Origin: an uncultured Acidimicrobiales bacterium
GTDB taxonomy: Bacteria > Actinomycetota > Acidimicrobiia > Acidimicrobiales > Aldehydirespiratoraceae
Reading direction: 5' to 3'
Assembly (NCBI GenBank): GCA_951812975.1
Contig: CATOTC010000001.1
Location: 310,001 to 374,000, forward strand
DNA length: 64,000 nucleotides
Shown here: in pieces, positions 1-7,956 of the stretch
Layout: each line of letters begins with the position of its first letter
Numbering within the stretch: the stretch's first letter is position 1
Position numbers and translations under genes: made by a program
The notes under the pieces: model-generated
Database searches by the model: none
Told to the model about the DNA's origin: nothing
What the model saw: only the letters and a program-made list of their open reading frames with translations

Positions 1-199
1 CGATGAGCGTCTCGGTGAGCGGGTGGCCGCAGCAATCGTCACGGGAGGCTCGCGACCAGACCCCGACGAACTGCGCGCGCACCTCGCCCGACACCTGGCC
101 CGCTACAAGATCCCCGACCAGATTCGTGTACTCGACCAGCTGCCCCGCAACTCGATGGGCAAAGTCCAGAAATCCGAACTGAGAACGTGTGCGGATTGA
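1..199 (+). CDS. Acyl-CoA synthetase (AMP-binding family), C-terminal end
   Basis: The reading frame is open from the window edge to TGA at 197-199, giving about 65 residues. The peptide ends with the C-terminal lid of ANL-superfamily adenylating enzymes: LARYKIPDQIRVLDQLPRN followed by SMGKVQKSEL. The lysine in GKVQK sits where these enzymes carry the catalytic lysine of the adenylation half-reaction. The enzyme would activate a carboxylic acid with ATP and pass it to CoA in the cytoplasm. The substrate cannot be read from this fragment, and the start lies outside the window. It is transcribed away from the convergent GNAT gene. Confidence 0.85.
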   Translation, partial: DERLGERVAAAIVTGGSRPDPDELRAHLARHLARYKIPDQIRVLDQLPRNSMGKVQKSELRTCAD

Positions 200-227
200 A
201 CAGTGGGTTGCGCTGGTACCGGCTGTT

Positions 228-300
228 TCCCGCTCTTGTTCGCTGCGCTCACGGGCCGCTAGGGCCACGGCCTCGCTCGGTCGCGGTCCTGTTCGGGATC
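228..300 (-). repeat. Dispersed intergenic repeat, copy 1
   Basis: Read on the minus strand, this 73-bp stretch starts GATCCCG and runs through GAGGCCGTGGCCC, AGCGGCCC and GTGAGCGCAGCGAACAAGAG. The same blocks in the same order occur at 25716-25831 on the plus strand, there with extra GC-rich sequence in the middle. It lies between two convergent genes. It looks like a REP-type or small mobile intergenic repeat; its function is unknown. Confidence 0.6.
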
Positions 301-314
301 GATCCGCTCGGCCT

Positions 315-947
315 CTAGGGGCGCTCGGCGATCCACTCCGCGACTAGATCCTCGGAGCGCTCGTTCCATTCCTCGACGGTGAACCCGTAACGAATATGGT
401 CCTCCCAGACGCCGTTGATCTCCAGGTACCTGACCGCTGTCCCCTCGTCACGCAGTTTCAGCTTCTCGACCACCCTGCGGCTGGCCGCGTTCCGCGGCAC
501 GATCGCCACTTGCATCCGGTGGAGGCGCAACTCCTCGAAAGCGAACCGGGCAAGCACCACCAGCGCCTCGGGCATGTAACCGTTGCCGGCGAGGGCCTCG
601 TCGATCCAGTACCCGACGTAACAGGACTGGAAGGGGCCCCGCTGGATCGAGTTGAGATTGATCTCACCGGCGAACGCGCCATCGACGAAGATCCCGAAGC
701 TGTGGCCGGACCCCCGCTGCCGTTCACGCTGACGCGCCGAGCAGCGGTTGGCGAAGGCAACACGGTCCTCGACGACGTCCGGCATCCCGCTGAGCCGCTG
801 CGGTTCCCATCGGGTCAGCCAGTCCCGGTTGCGACGCCGCACCTCCTGCCAGGCACCGAAGTCGTTCACTTCAAGCGGCCGAAGCAAGACCCGACGGCCA
901 GACAGTGACCCCGGCGCCTTCATGACCTGGACTTTAGCATCGGCCAA
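315..947 (-). CDS. GNAT family N-acetyltransferase (RimJ/RimL-like)
   Basis: This 210-residue protein fits the single-domain GNAT fold of the RimJ/RimL type, which moves acetyl from acetyl-CoA to an amino group, often a protein N-terminus. Family features visible are an N-terminal segment with RRVLLRPLEVNDF, a central GYWIDEALAGNGYMPEAL corresponding to the acetyl-CoA pyrophosphate loop (motif A region), and RNAASRRVVEKLKL corresponding to motif B. Length is normal for the family. Met9 is an alternative start. No partner gene is adjacent, so the substrate is unknown. Confidence 0.85.
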   Translation of the reverse strand: MADAKVQVMKAPGSLSGRRVLLRPLEVNDFGAWQEVRRRNRDWLTRWEPQRLSGMPDVVEDRVAFANRCSARQRERQRGSGHSFGIFVDGAFAGEINLNSIQRGPFQSCYVGYWIDEALAGNGYMPEALVVLARFAFEELRLHRMQVAIVPRNAASRRVVEKLKLRDEGTAVRYLEINGVWEDHIRYGFTVEEWNERSEDLVAEWIAERP

Positions 948-1158
948 CGGCCCAAAGCAGATTCACGGCCGAAGCACAGGACTGCGCGTCGGGTCCCTCA
1001 GATCCGCGTGTGGAGTAAGCAAATCGAAAATATGTCAAAAGTTATTCGCGACAAATCCCTTCCAGGCGACAAGTAACAGCTGAAGACACACAATTCAGTG
1101 GTGCCAAGCCATCTGAAAATTGTATCCCGACCACCTATCCGACGAGGAAGGCAACCCA

Positions 1159-1359
1159 ATGATCCCAACAACATGGGGTTGGTACTCTCCAACGGGCTGG
1201 AGCCGTGAGACATCTAGTTGGCAGCACGACTTCGACTGCGGATACGCGAGCATGAACACCTATGCCACATACCACAACTCGGCATTCTGTCCGACGGACG
1301 CAACGGATACCGATCACTACAACACATTCTTCTCGGGGAAGCCGAACGGCGCATGGTAA
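1159..1359 (+). CDS. Small aromatic-rich hypothetical protein
   Basis: An ATG at 1159 lies seven bases after a good Shine-Dalgarno-like AGGAAGG and opens 66 codons. A TTG at 1120 would extend it to 79. The peptide is rich in Trp, Tyr, Thr and Asp, with two cysteines (FDCGYASM and AFCPTDAT), and has no signal peptide or membrane segment. The surrounding 0.95-1.43 kb is clearly lower in GC than the neighbouring genes, which suggests foreign DNA, and the IS630 element is inserted 70 bp downstream. I do not recognise a family. It could be the C-terminal remnant of a larger secreted protein. Confidence 0.35.
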   Translation: MIPTTWGWYSPTGWSRETSSWQHDFDCGYASMNTYATYHNSAFCPTDATDTDHYNTFFSGKPNGAW

Positions 1360-1431
1360 GTTCAATGGGGAGCCAGCAAGTCTGGGGGATGCACAAACCT
1401 GCTCAGCCCCGAACACATCATCGTTCATACC

Positions 1432-2563
1432 TAGTGGTCCGTCGCTGAAATAGTTGGGGTGGCTAGTGTGGGGGTATGGTGAGTGTGTTGGAGTTGTCGG
1501 TGAGTGATCGCGAGGTGCTGGAGCGTATGGCGCGGTCGGGGTCGGAGCCGTTTCGGCGGGTGGTGCGCGCCGGGGCGTTGTTGGCTTTGGCCGACGGGGC
1601 GTCGGTGCGGTCGGTGGCGAGGGATCTGGGTTCGCACCAAGACACTGTGCGGCGCTGGCGGGACCGGTTCATGGAATCCGGGCCAGAGGGTGTGGGTGTG
1701 GTGGCGCCGGGGCGGGGCCGCAAGCCCGAGATCGGTGAGGCTGTGGTTGAGGCGATCGTGGCCGACACGCTTCACAGCGTGCCCGCCGACGGCTCCGCGG
1801 CGTGGTCGACGCGGTCGATGGCTCAGCGTCACGGCGTGGGCAAGGACACCGTGGCGCGCATCTGGAGGGCGCGGCAGCTGCGGCCGTGGCGCACCGAGAC
1901 GTTCAAGCTGTCTGCGGACCCGGACTTCGAGGCCAAACTCGTCGACGTCGTGGGGCTGTATCTGGACCCTCCCGAGCGGGCCGTGGTGTTCAGCTTCGAC
2001 GAGAAGACCCAACTCCAGGCCCTGGACCGCACCCAGCGTTCTCTGCCGCTGAGACCGGGACGGGCCCGCACCCTCACCAGCGACTACCGCCGCAACGGCA
2101 CCGTCGACCTGTTCGCGGCGCTCAACGTCGCCACCGGCGAGGTGCTGCACCAGACCCGCCGCCACACCGGCCGCGACGTGCTGGCCTTCTTCAAATGGAT
2201 CGACCTGCACACCCCGCGCGGCCTCGACGTCCACGTCGTGTTGGACAACCTCTCCGCGCACAAGTCCCAGCCCGTGCGCGACTGGCTCGCGCACCCCAAA
2301 CGAAAACGCTGGCACCTGCACTTCACCCCCACATCAGCCTGTTGGCTCAACCTCATCGAAGCCTGGTTCTCGGTGCTCACCCGCAAAGCCCTCACAAACA
2401 ACAGCTTCAACTCCGTCGCCGACCTCACCGACACCATCGACACCTGGGCACAGAACTGGAACGACAACCCCCGACCCCTCGCCTGGACCCAACCCGCCAA
2501 CGACATCATCGCCAAAGTCAAACGAGGACGAGCCACCCTCACCAAAACCGCGACGGACCACTA
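1432..2563 (+). mobile_element. IS630-family insertion sequence, complete
   Basis: The element is bounded by perfect inverted ends, CTAGTGGTCCGTCGC at 1431-1445 and its complement GCGACGGACCACTAG at 2550-2564. A TA dinucleotide lies at each edge, the target duplication expected for IS630. It holds one transposase gene with all catalytic motifs, so it looks competent. A solo copy of its left 37 bp occurs at 16225-16261. Insertion separated the first 51 codons of an XRE-type gene on the minus strand from the rest. Confidence 0.9.
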
Positions 2564-2564
2564 G
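1476..2564 (+). CDS. IS630-family transposase
   Basis: The 362-residue protein has an N-terminal pair of helix-turn-helix segments (about residues 1-130; SVRSVARDLGSHQDTVRRW is one). A DDE domain follows, with the first Asp in FSFDEKTQLQALDR, the second in HVVLDNLSAHKS and the Glu in WLNLIEAWFSVL. The spacing and the motif order are those of IS630/Tc1 enzymes, which cut and paste at TA. The TAG stop at 2562-2564 is made of the target TA plus the next flanking G, so the C-terminus depends on the insertion site. Length is complete for the family. Confidence 0.93.
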   Translation: MVSVLELSVSDREVLERMARSGSEPFRRVVRAGALLALADGASVRSVARDLGSHQDTVRRWRDRFMESGPEGVGVVAPGRGRKPEIGEAVVEAIVADTLHSVPADGSAAWSTRSMAQRHGVGKDTVARIWRARQLRPWRTETFKLSADPDFEAKLVDVVGLYLDPPERAVVFSFDEKTQLQALDRTQRSLPLRPGRARTLTSDYRRNGTVDLFAALNVATGEVLHQTRRHTGRDVLAFFKWIDLHTPRGLDVHVVLDNLSAHKSQPVRDWLAHPKRKRWHLHFTPTSACWLNLIEAWFSVLTRKALTNNSFNSVADLTDTIDTWAQNWNDNPRPLAWTQPANDIIAKVKRGRATLTKTATDH

Positions 2565-2718
2565 CGACTTGTTCGAGACTCATACCACTGCCGGCGCGGA
2601 GGTTCGCCAGAACGTGGCGGGCCACAATCTGGTTGTAGGCGGCTTCGACCGCTGCTGGATCGGCGTCTGGTAGATCGTCGACGCTGAAGAACTCCGTGTC
2701 GTCTGATCCTCTTGTCAT
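2565..2718 (-). pseudogene. XRE-type HTH gene, 5' fragment cut by IS630
   Basis: On the minus strand an ATG at 2718 follows a strong GGAAGGGG and opens 51 codons beginning MTRGSDDTEFFSVDDLPDAD and ending LRAGSGMSLEQVA. The last residues are the usual opening of an XRE/HigA-type helix-turn-helix, and the frame stops exactly at the IS630 right end. The continuation is not found on the other side of the element (1360-1431), so the insertion was followed by deletion or rearrangement. It was probably an antitoxin or phage-type regulator. Confidence 0.65.
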
Positions 2719-3172
2719 GGTCGCCCCTTCCGACGGAGTATAGCTACACCTTTACGATCTTGGGAAGTCCTCTAGGTTGAGCGCGCGAATTTTCGCCATC
2801 ACACCGGCTCCCCTTGCACTATCGGAAAGTCAAATTCGCACGACGTGTTCATTCCGTGCCCCGCTCTCGAACGTCCGCTCAACTCCGGGCCGCCACCCAG
2901 AAGTCCGTTACTCCGCCGACACCATACCCTCAGCTTGACGGGTATTGTCCTACGGACGCTGAAGAAGCGCCATCAGTGGGACACAGGGCCGGTGGCGCCA
3001 ACCGCGATCAACGTTGCGGCAGTCGTGAGTGTGTCTTGACCATTCCACTAATTTGAATATTTTTGTTATTGCGAATATTTCGACTAATATCTAGGATCGC
3101 TTGTCCATCTAGCGGATCGACATCACCACCGTGCTGGCCGCCCGCTACACAGGTGTCAGAGGAGGTAACAAG
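2719..3172. other. Intergenic, no confident gene; AT-rich promoter zone
   Basis: No convincing gene is visible. On the minus strand, leading into the truncated XRE gene, there are only tiny frames of 17 and 15 codons, joined by a TGATG overlap at 2800. About 3045-3105 is strikingly AT-rich for this genome and contains TATA-like hexamers (TAATAT at about 3085). This is the likely promoter of the HTH gene that starts at 3173. Confidence 0.4.
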
Positions 3173-3646
3173 ATGACTCCCCCTGCTGTACTGGATCATC
3201 AGCTCGCGATCCCCGATGAAGCCACAGCAAGCCAAGCGGCCGACGCGGTCGACATACTGGACCGGTTTCTCCGTTGGCACCCCACGGTCAACGCCGCTTC
3301 GGTCTCGCTTAAGGCAAACGACACCGACACCACTCTGGAGATTCCAGGGCATGCGCTCCGCCTGCTCGTTGACATCCTGGCCCAAATCGCCAACGGCAAC
3401 GCCGTCACCGTCGCGCCCGTGCATGCCGAGTTGACCACCCAGCAAGCTGCAGACCTGCTCAACGTGTCTCGTCCCTACCTCGTGAAGTTGCTTGAGGAGC
3501 GCAAGATCCCCTACAGGCGAGTCGGCAACCGGCGCCGAGTCCTGCTCACCCATCTCCTTAAGTACAAGCACGACGACGACTCCGAACGCCGGGATATCGC
3601 CGACGAACTCACCGCAGAAGCCCAATCCCTCAACCTCGATTACTGA
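3173..3646 (+). CDS. Excisionase-type HTH protein (antitoxin-like)
   Basis: The start is set by the strong AGGAGG at 3160-3165 followed by ATG at 3173, giving 157 residues. The C-terminal half carries a MerR/excisionase helix-turn-helix, AELTTQQAADLLNVSRPYLV then KLLEERKIPYRRVGNRRRV, and a short acidic tail. Proteins of this form usually act as DNA-binding antitoxins located just upstream of a PIN-domain RNase toxin. Here the next frame starts with VVDSTYDACVLH, which resembles the first strand of such a PIN toxin, but it breaks off after a dozen residues. The gene therefore appears to be an orphan antitoxin. The role is inferred from family and context. Confidence 0.8.
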   Translation: MTPPAVLDHQLAIPDEATASQAADAVDILDRFLRWHPTVNAASVSLKANDTDTTLEIPGHALRLLVDILAQIANGNAVTVAPVHAELTTQQAADLLNVSRPYLVKLLEERKIPYRRVGNRRRVLLTHLLKYKHDDDSERRDIADELTAEAQSLNLDY

Positions 3647-4069
3647 TCGACCCACACCGTGTAGTCGACTCCACATACGACGCGTGCGTGCTCCACACCT
3701 CGGCACCTGCTCCCACCCTCACGGGCCTTGTTCGCTGGTTCGAGGAGCAACCAGACGGTCGTGAACGATTCGCCTGGGTGCTCCGCGACTCCCCTGGACG
3801 AACTGATCGACGGGCAGCGCACACGCCGAATGGTGCTACCAACAACTCAGAAAGAAGGAGAAGACCTACTTGGGCCCCCAGGTGGAAATCGGGCTCACAG
3901 CCGAATTCGGCATCTCCGACGTGCCGACCTCAACTGCGAGGTCGATGGGCACGAAGTCGGTTGCAAGTTCTCCAAGGACTTCGGCGGTTGGGAGATCCCG
4001 ATGGGGATGTGCCTCTGCGACGACCACGAGCAATCCAGAACCGCCGACCACCTCGCACTCCTAGAGTGA
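3646..4069 (+). pseudogene. NaeI-type restriction endonuclease, decayed N-terminal part
   Basis: Read through three frameshifts (frame 1 to 2 near 3792, 2 to 3 in a CCCCC run near 3875, back to 2 near 3930) the region gives a continuous match, from memory, to the NaeI endonuclease domain: FAWVLRDS, LDELIDGQRTRR, LGPQVEIGLTAEFGI, CEVDGHEVGCKFSKDFGGWE. In NaeI the corresponding catalytic residues are Glu70, Asp86, Asp95 and Lys97. Here Glu and Lys are kept but the two Asp are Asn and Gly. The C-terminal Topo/DNA-binding domain is absent. The first 15 codons look instead like the start of a PIN toxin, so this may be a recombination joint. No methylase gene is present. Confidence 0.75.
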
Positions 4070-4104
4070 CTTGGGCCATTTTTGGCTGTCCTTTCGTGGT
4101 GGAT

Positions 4105-4908
4105 CTAGGCGTTCTCGCCGGGCGGTTCCGGCGGCGAGGGGAAGTCCCAGAGACCGCCGAGTTGTGCCGATAGCTTGTTAGACGCGTCGCATACGAGCGC
4201 TGCGCACCGGTCGAGCCGCTCGTCATCAAGACGGCTCGCAGGGCCCGACAGTCCGATCGACGCTCGAATCGTTCCGCTGATGTCGACGACTGGTGAGGCA
4301 ACGCACCGAACGCCGATACTGAGTTCTTCGAGATCGAAAGCGTACCCACGTTGTGAGGTTCGTTTTATTTCAACAACGAGGTCATCTCTGCTGGTGATGG
4401 TGTGCTCGGTGAAGGCTTCGAAGCTGCAGGCGTCGAGTAGCTGGTCGAGGGCCTCGCCTGTGTCGCGGCAATAGAGTGCTTTGCCTGTCGAGGTTGCATG
4501 CACAACTACCGGGGCACCGATCTCTGTCTCCACCGTGACGCGGCGGGCCAGCCTCTCACGGGCGATGTAGACGCCACCTGTCGGCGTCTTGTGCGCAAGG
4601 TGAACTGATTCCCCGGTGAGGTTGACGAGCTCGCGCATGAGCGGTCGTGCTTGGCTCACGATGTCCATGTTGCGTAGCAGCGCGCCCGCGAGCTGCACTA
4701 CCCCTGCTGCCAGGCTGTAGCTCTTTGACTGTTCGTCGCGGTTGACGTAGCCGCGGCTTTCGAGAACGGCAAGCAATCGATGCACGTTCCCCTTGTCTGC
4801 CTCGACCAAGCGCGCTAGCTCGGACACTCCTACTGGGTGCGCGGCGCTACTCAGCGCCTCAAGGACATCAAGTCCTGAGTTCAAAGCTCCGGCGACTCGT
4901 GGCTCCAT
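4105..4908 (-). CDS. IclR-family transcriptional regulator
   Basis: The 267-residue protein has an N-terminal winged helix (residues about 8-65; LDVLEALSSAAHPVGVSELA, then EADKGNVHRLLAVLESRGY) and an IclR effector domain (about 75-250; TGESVHLAHKTPTGGVYI, VVHATSTGKALYC). It is the last gene of the catabolic operon, 25 bp after the Gfo/Idh gene. By family it should sense a sugar acid or a pathway intermediate and control the operon. The repeated TTGTCTATTTCTCAAC site at 9403 and 14441 is the natural candidate operator. Whether it represses or activates cannot be read from the sequence. Confidence 0.9.
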   Translation of the reverse strand: MEPRVAGALNSGLDVLEALSSAAHPVGVSELARLVEADKGNVHRLLAVLESRGYVNRDEQSKSYSLAAGVVQLAGALLRNMDIVSQARPLMRELVNLTGESVHLAHKTPTGGVYIARERLARRVTVETEIGAPVVVHATSTGKALYCRDTGEALDQLLDACSFEAFTEHTITSRDDLVVEIKRTSQRGYAFDLEELSIGVRCVASPVVDISGTIRASIGLSGPASRLDDERLDRCAALVCDASNKLSAQLGGLWDFPSPPEPPGENA

Positions 4909-4933
4909 CTCGTCTCCTCAGACCATTCCGATG

Positions 4934-6064
4934 TCAACTGTTCGGTGTCCACGGTAGTGGGGTGGAGAGTAGTGACTCGCGAACATCGTGCGACGGCCGA
5001 CCTATGGGGGCGTCGAGGCCGACGGGATGACCGAGCTGAGCCGCCCGCTGAGCGCCGAGGGCAGCCGCAAGAACATCTCGTCCCTCCGCAAAGCCGAGAA
5101 TGGGTGCGGCGGCGTCTCTGAGTGTGTCGAGCAAGCTGCTGGTTGCGCCGATGAACGACTGCTCCCAACCTGTCGGGCAGTCATAGGTATTGACCTCACC
5201 GTTGGCGTAGCTGGCCACGGCGGGCGGGTCACCTATCTGGCCGTGGCCACGGTTGACCCAGATCACGCCGCGTGTACCCGTGATCTCGAGACGATCGTCT
5301 TGTGCGTAGTGCTCTGTCTGTTGAATCAGGAGGTCCGCTGAGTGAACGACCTCCAGAGAACCAACTGCTCCAGAGTCGAACCGCATCGACACCAAGGAGG
5401 GAGCGTCGAGTTCTCGGCCCCCCACCTCGGTCGATCCAATCCAGGAGTGAAGTTCAACAGGCTGGCCCATGAAGAGCCAGGCGAGTGCGAATTTGTGGTG
5501 CCCATCGTCAAAGAGCAGCGGCCCGCCGCCGCATGATGCTGGGTCATGTCGCCACTGGCGGGCCGACTGGGGGATGGCCCAAGCGGACGGGCTGTACCCA
5601 CCGTTGCTCTTCAATCGAATGGCGAGCGCCTCGCCGATCAGCCCCGCGTCGACAAGTTCCACCGCTTTGAGGATCGGCGGGTAGAAAAGAAAGTTCTCGT
5701 AGAGGCGGACGACCTTCGGGGACGCGGATGCAGCGGCAATGAGGCGGTCAGCGTCGTGCAGATTCAGCGCCAGGGGTTTTTGCAGCGAGACGTGCAGATC
5801 GGCGGCGATCGCGCACGACGCGACCTCGAAATGCAGATGGTGCGGAACGATGATCTCGACGAGGTCTACCAGCCCTGATTCACAAAGAGTCCGGTAGTCG
5901 TCGAAGATCGCAGCCTCGTCGAAACCCCACTCTCGAGCTTTTGCTTGCGCGTGATCTCGATCGACATCACACAAGGCGACCACCGTCGCATCATCGCGAC
6001 CGCGGTAGCCAAGAATGTGGAGGTCCGAGATACGGCCACAACCGATGATTCCAACTCGAGTCAC
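4934..6064 (-). CDS. Gfo/Idh/MocA-family oxidoreductase
   Basis: This 376-residue NAD(P)-dependent dehydrogenase has an N-terminal Rossmann fold with VGIIGCGRISDLHILGY and a C-terminal Gfo/Idh alpha/beta domain (from about residue 130). Family members oxidise sugars, inositols or their lactones in the cytoplasm. The conserved EKP motif reads QKP here (SLQKPLAL), so the catalytic Lys is kept but the Glu is replaced. The gene lies 2 bp after the permease gene, so it is in the same operon. It probably performs the first oxidation of the imported sugar or cyclitol; the substrate is unknown. Confidence 0.88.
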   Translation of the reverse strand: MTRVGIIGCGRISDLHILGYRGRDDATVVALCDVDRDHAQAKAREWGFDEAAIFDDYRTLCESGLVDLVEIIVPHHLHFEVASCAIAADLHVSLQKPLALNLHDADRLIAAASASPKVVRLYENFLFYPPILKAVELVDAGLIGEALAIRLKSNGGYSPSAWAIPQSARQWRHDPASCGGGPLLFDDGHHKFALAWLFMGQPVELHSWIGSTEVGGRELDAPSLVSMRFDSGAVGSLEVVHSADLLIQQTEHYAQDDRLEITGTRGVIWVNRGHGQIGDPPAVASYANGEVNTYDCPTGWEQSFIGATSSLLDTLRDAAAPILGFAEGRDVLAAALGAQRAAQLGHPVGLDAPIGRPSHDVRESLLSTPLPWTPNS

Positions 6065-6066
6065 GT

Positions 6067-6924
6067 CTACCCCTTTACTGCGCCGGCCAAGAGCCCGCGC
6101 ACGAAATGCTGCTGAAACACGATGAAAATCAAGACCGTCGGGACGCTGGCGATAACCGCGAGAGCGGCCTGGGTCCCGAAGGCAACCGTGAACTGGCCTT
6201 GTACGGCCAACAATCCCAGCATGACCGTGCGGACATCATCGCCGGTCGTGAACACGAGTGGGTACAGAAAGTCGTTCCAGATGAAGGTGAACTGGAGGGT
6301 CGCGAGCGCCGCTAGAGCCGGACGAGCCAGAGGCAACATGACGCGCAGGAAAACCTGGCCCTCGTTCGCGCCGTCGATTATGGCAGCCGAGCGAAGCGTG
6401 TCGGGGATCTGGTCGAAGAAATTTCGCATCACCAGAGTCGTAATGGATAGCCCGACGGCAGAGTGAACCAAGATCATCGGCCACAAAGTGTTCAGCAAGC
6501 CGGCGTCGCTGAAGATCGTGAACAGCGGGACTAGCAATACCTGAGGTGGAACGAACAGGCCCGCCACGACGACGAGCTGGATGACAGCACCGCCGCAGGG
6601 GCGCAACTTCGCAAGCGCGTAGCCGATCGCAGTACCCCCGGCGATCGAGATCACCACCGCAGGCAGCGTCACCTGTATCGAGTTGATCAGGTAGCGGCTC
6701 GTGTTGGCCTTGCGCCAGACCTCGAAGTAGTTGTCCAGCGTCAAGTTGCCAGTAGGTGCCCAGATACCTCGTTCGGCGATCTCCGCGTTCGTCTTCAACG
6801 ATGTGAGCACCACGCCAAGCACGGGGACTAGGTAGACCCCAACGAAGATGACGAGCACGATCAACCCGGCGCGCCGTCGCAAGACACCCGGTTCGGTCCT
6901 TGGAGCCGACTCAGTCATTGACAT
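6067..6924 (-). CDS. Carbohydrate ABC transporter permease, MalG type
   Basis: The 285-residue protein has six predicted membrane helices, beginning with LIVLVIFVGVYLVPVLGVVL. The EAA loop that docks to the ATPase reads AAIIDGANEGQVFLRVMLPL. It pairs with the MalF-type permease just upstream, whose last 14 bases it overlaps. It forms half of the membrane channel of a CUT1-type sugar importer. No ATPase gene lies in the operon, so a shared MsmK/MsiK-like ATPase encoded elsewhere is expected. Confidence 0.92.
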   Translation of the reverse strand: MSMTESAPRTEPGVLRRRAGLIVLVIFVGVYLVPVLGVVLTSLKTNAEIAERGIWAPTGNLTLDNYFEVWRKANTSRYLINSIQVTLPAVVISIAGGTAIGYALAKLRPCGGAVIQLVVVAGLFVPPQVLLVPLFTIFSDAGLLNTLWPMILVHSAVGLSITTLVMRNFFDQIPDTLRSAAIIDGANEGQVFLRVMLPLARPALAALATLQFTFIWNDFLYPLVFTTGDDVRTVMLGLLAVQGQFTVAFGTQAALAVIASVPTVLIFIVFQQHFVRGLLAGAVKG

Positions 6925-7855
6925 AGCTACCCCGCCTCCCCCACCAGGTCAGACCGCCGACGACAACTAGGGTCATGGCGAACAGAATCATCGAAATGGC
7001 ACTGGCTCGGCCCTGCTCGAGCTCTCGGAACAACACCCGATGCACTAGCAACGGCACCGTCTCGGTCTCGCGCACAGGCCCGCCTGAGGTCATCGCGAAG
7101 ACGAGGTCGAAGTTGCGCAGGGAGTTGATTGCGATGAGCGAGAGCACAACGGTCGTCACTGGCCGAAGCAGTGGAACCACGACCCGGGCGAACACTTGGA
7201 AGCGGGTCGCGCCATCAACTCTCGCCGCCTCCACAAGCTCATCGGGGACTGTGGTCAGACCAGCCAGGAACAAAATCATGGCGAGAACGGTCTGCTGCCA
7301 CGCCCACGCGATGAACACGGCCCACAATGCGGTCGAGCGATCCGCGAGCCAGGCCCGCTCCAAAGTCTCAAGCCCAACGACGCCAAGAACCTCGTTCAAC
7401 AACCCATCGCCGGGCTGATAGATCCAGATCCATACCTGCCCGACGACGACGAGACTTAGTGCGATCGGGACGAACAGTGCCGACTTCATGAACGTTGCGA
7501 ACCGGCTGGTGTTCTGAAGCGTCGTCGCGATGCCTAGCCCAACGACGGGCGGCACGATCGCTCCGAACACGGTCCAGACCAAAGTAATTCTGATTGACTT
7601 CCGCACATGCTCGTTGCCAAGCGCGTCACGGAAGTTCTCGAGACCAACCCAGTTCGACGAGTCGCTCAACAGATGAGCATCGGTGAAGCTGAGTCGTAGC
7701 GCCATCACCGTGGGGACGGCCACTATCGCAAGGAATAACAAGAGAGGTGGGCCAATGAAGATCACGACCCAGCGGTTCGTTGAGTTCACGTTGGTCAAGC
7801 CCCCCCCCGTTTTCTCGCTGCTCGAAGTAGTTACCGGCTCAGTCGACCAACTCAT
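6911..7855 (-). CDS. Carbohydrate ABC transporter permease, MalF type
   Basis: This 314-residue CUT1 permease has a cytoplasmic N-terminus, then about six membrane helices (first near residues 31-53, VVIFIGPPLLLFLAIVAVPT). The EAA motif is EAARVDGATRFQVFARVVVP. It overlaps the MalG-type gene and follows the binding-protein gene by about 100 bp. The start at 7855 is reasonable, although the weakly conserved first 25 residues leave room for a later start. Confidence 0.92.
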   Translation of the reverse strand: MSWSTEPVTTSSSEKTGGGLTNVNSTNRWVVIFIGPPLLLFLAIVAVPTVMALRLSFTDAHLLSDSSNWVGLENFRDALGNEHVRKSIRITLVWTVFGAIVPPVVGLGIATTLQNTSRFATFMKSALFVPIALSLVVVGQVWIWIYQPGDGLLNEVLGVVGLETLERAWLADRSTALWAVFIAWAWQQTVLAMILFLAGLTTVPDELVEAARVDGATRFQVFARVVVPLLRPVTTVVLSLIAINSLRNFDLVFAMTSGGPVRETETVPLLVHRVLFRELEQGRASAISMILFAMTLVVVGGLTWWGRRGSYVND

Positions 7856-7956
7856 GGCTGAGCCAGCGGTGCCGGAGCCGACGATGCGGCCCCGACACCA
7901 CAGTAGAGAGGCAATGCTCGGCCTGGGGGTGGTCAGGGGAGGGGGCCAAGCACCTC

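Noticed and set aside
1431..2321. A 296-residue minus-strand frame inside the IS630 element.
   Set aside because: It is the antisense of the transposase, rich in Pro, His and Arg, with no start signal.
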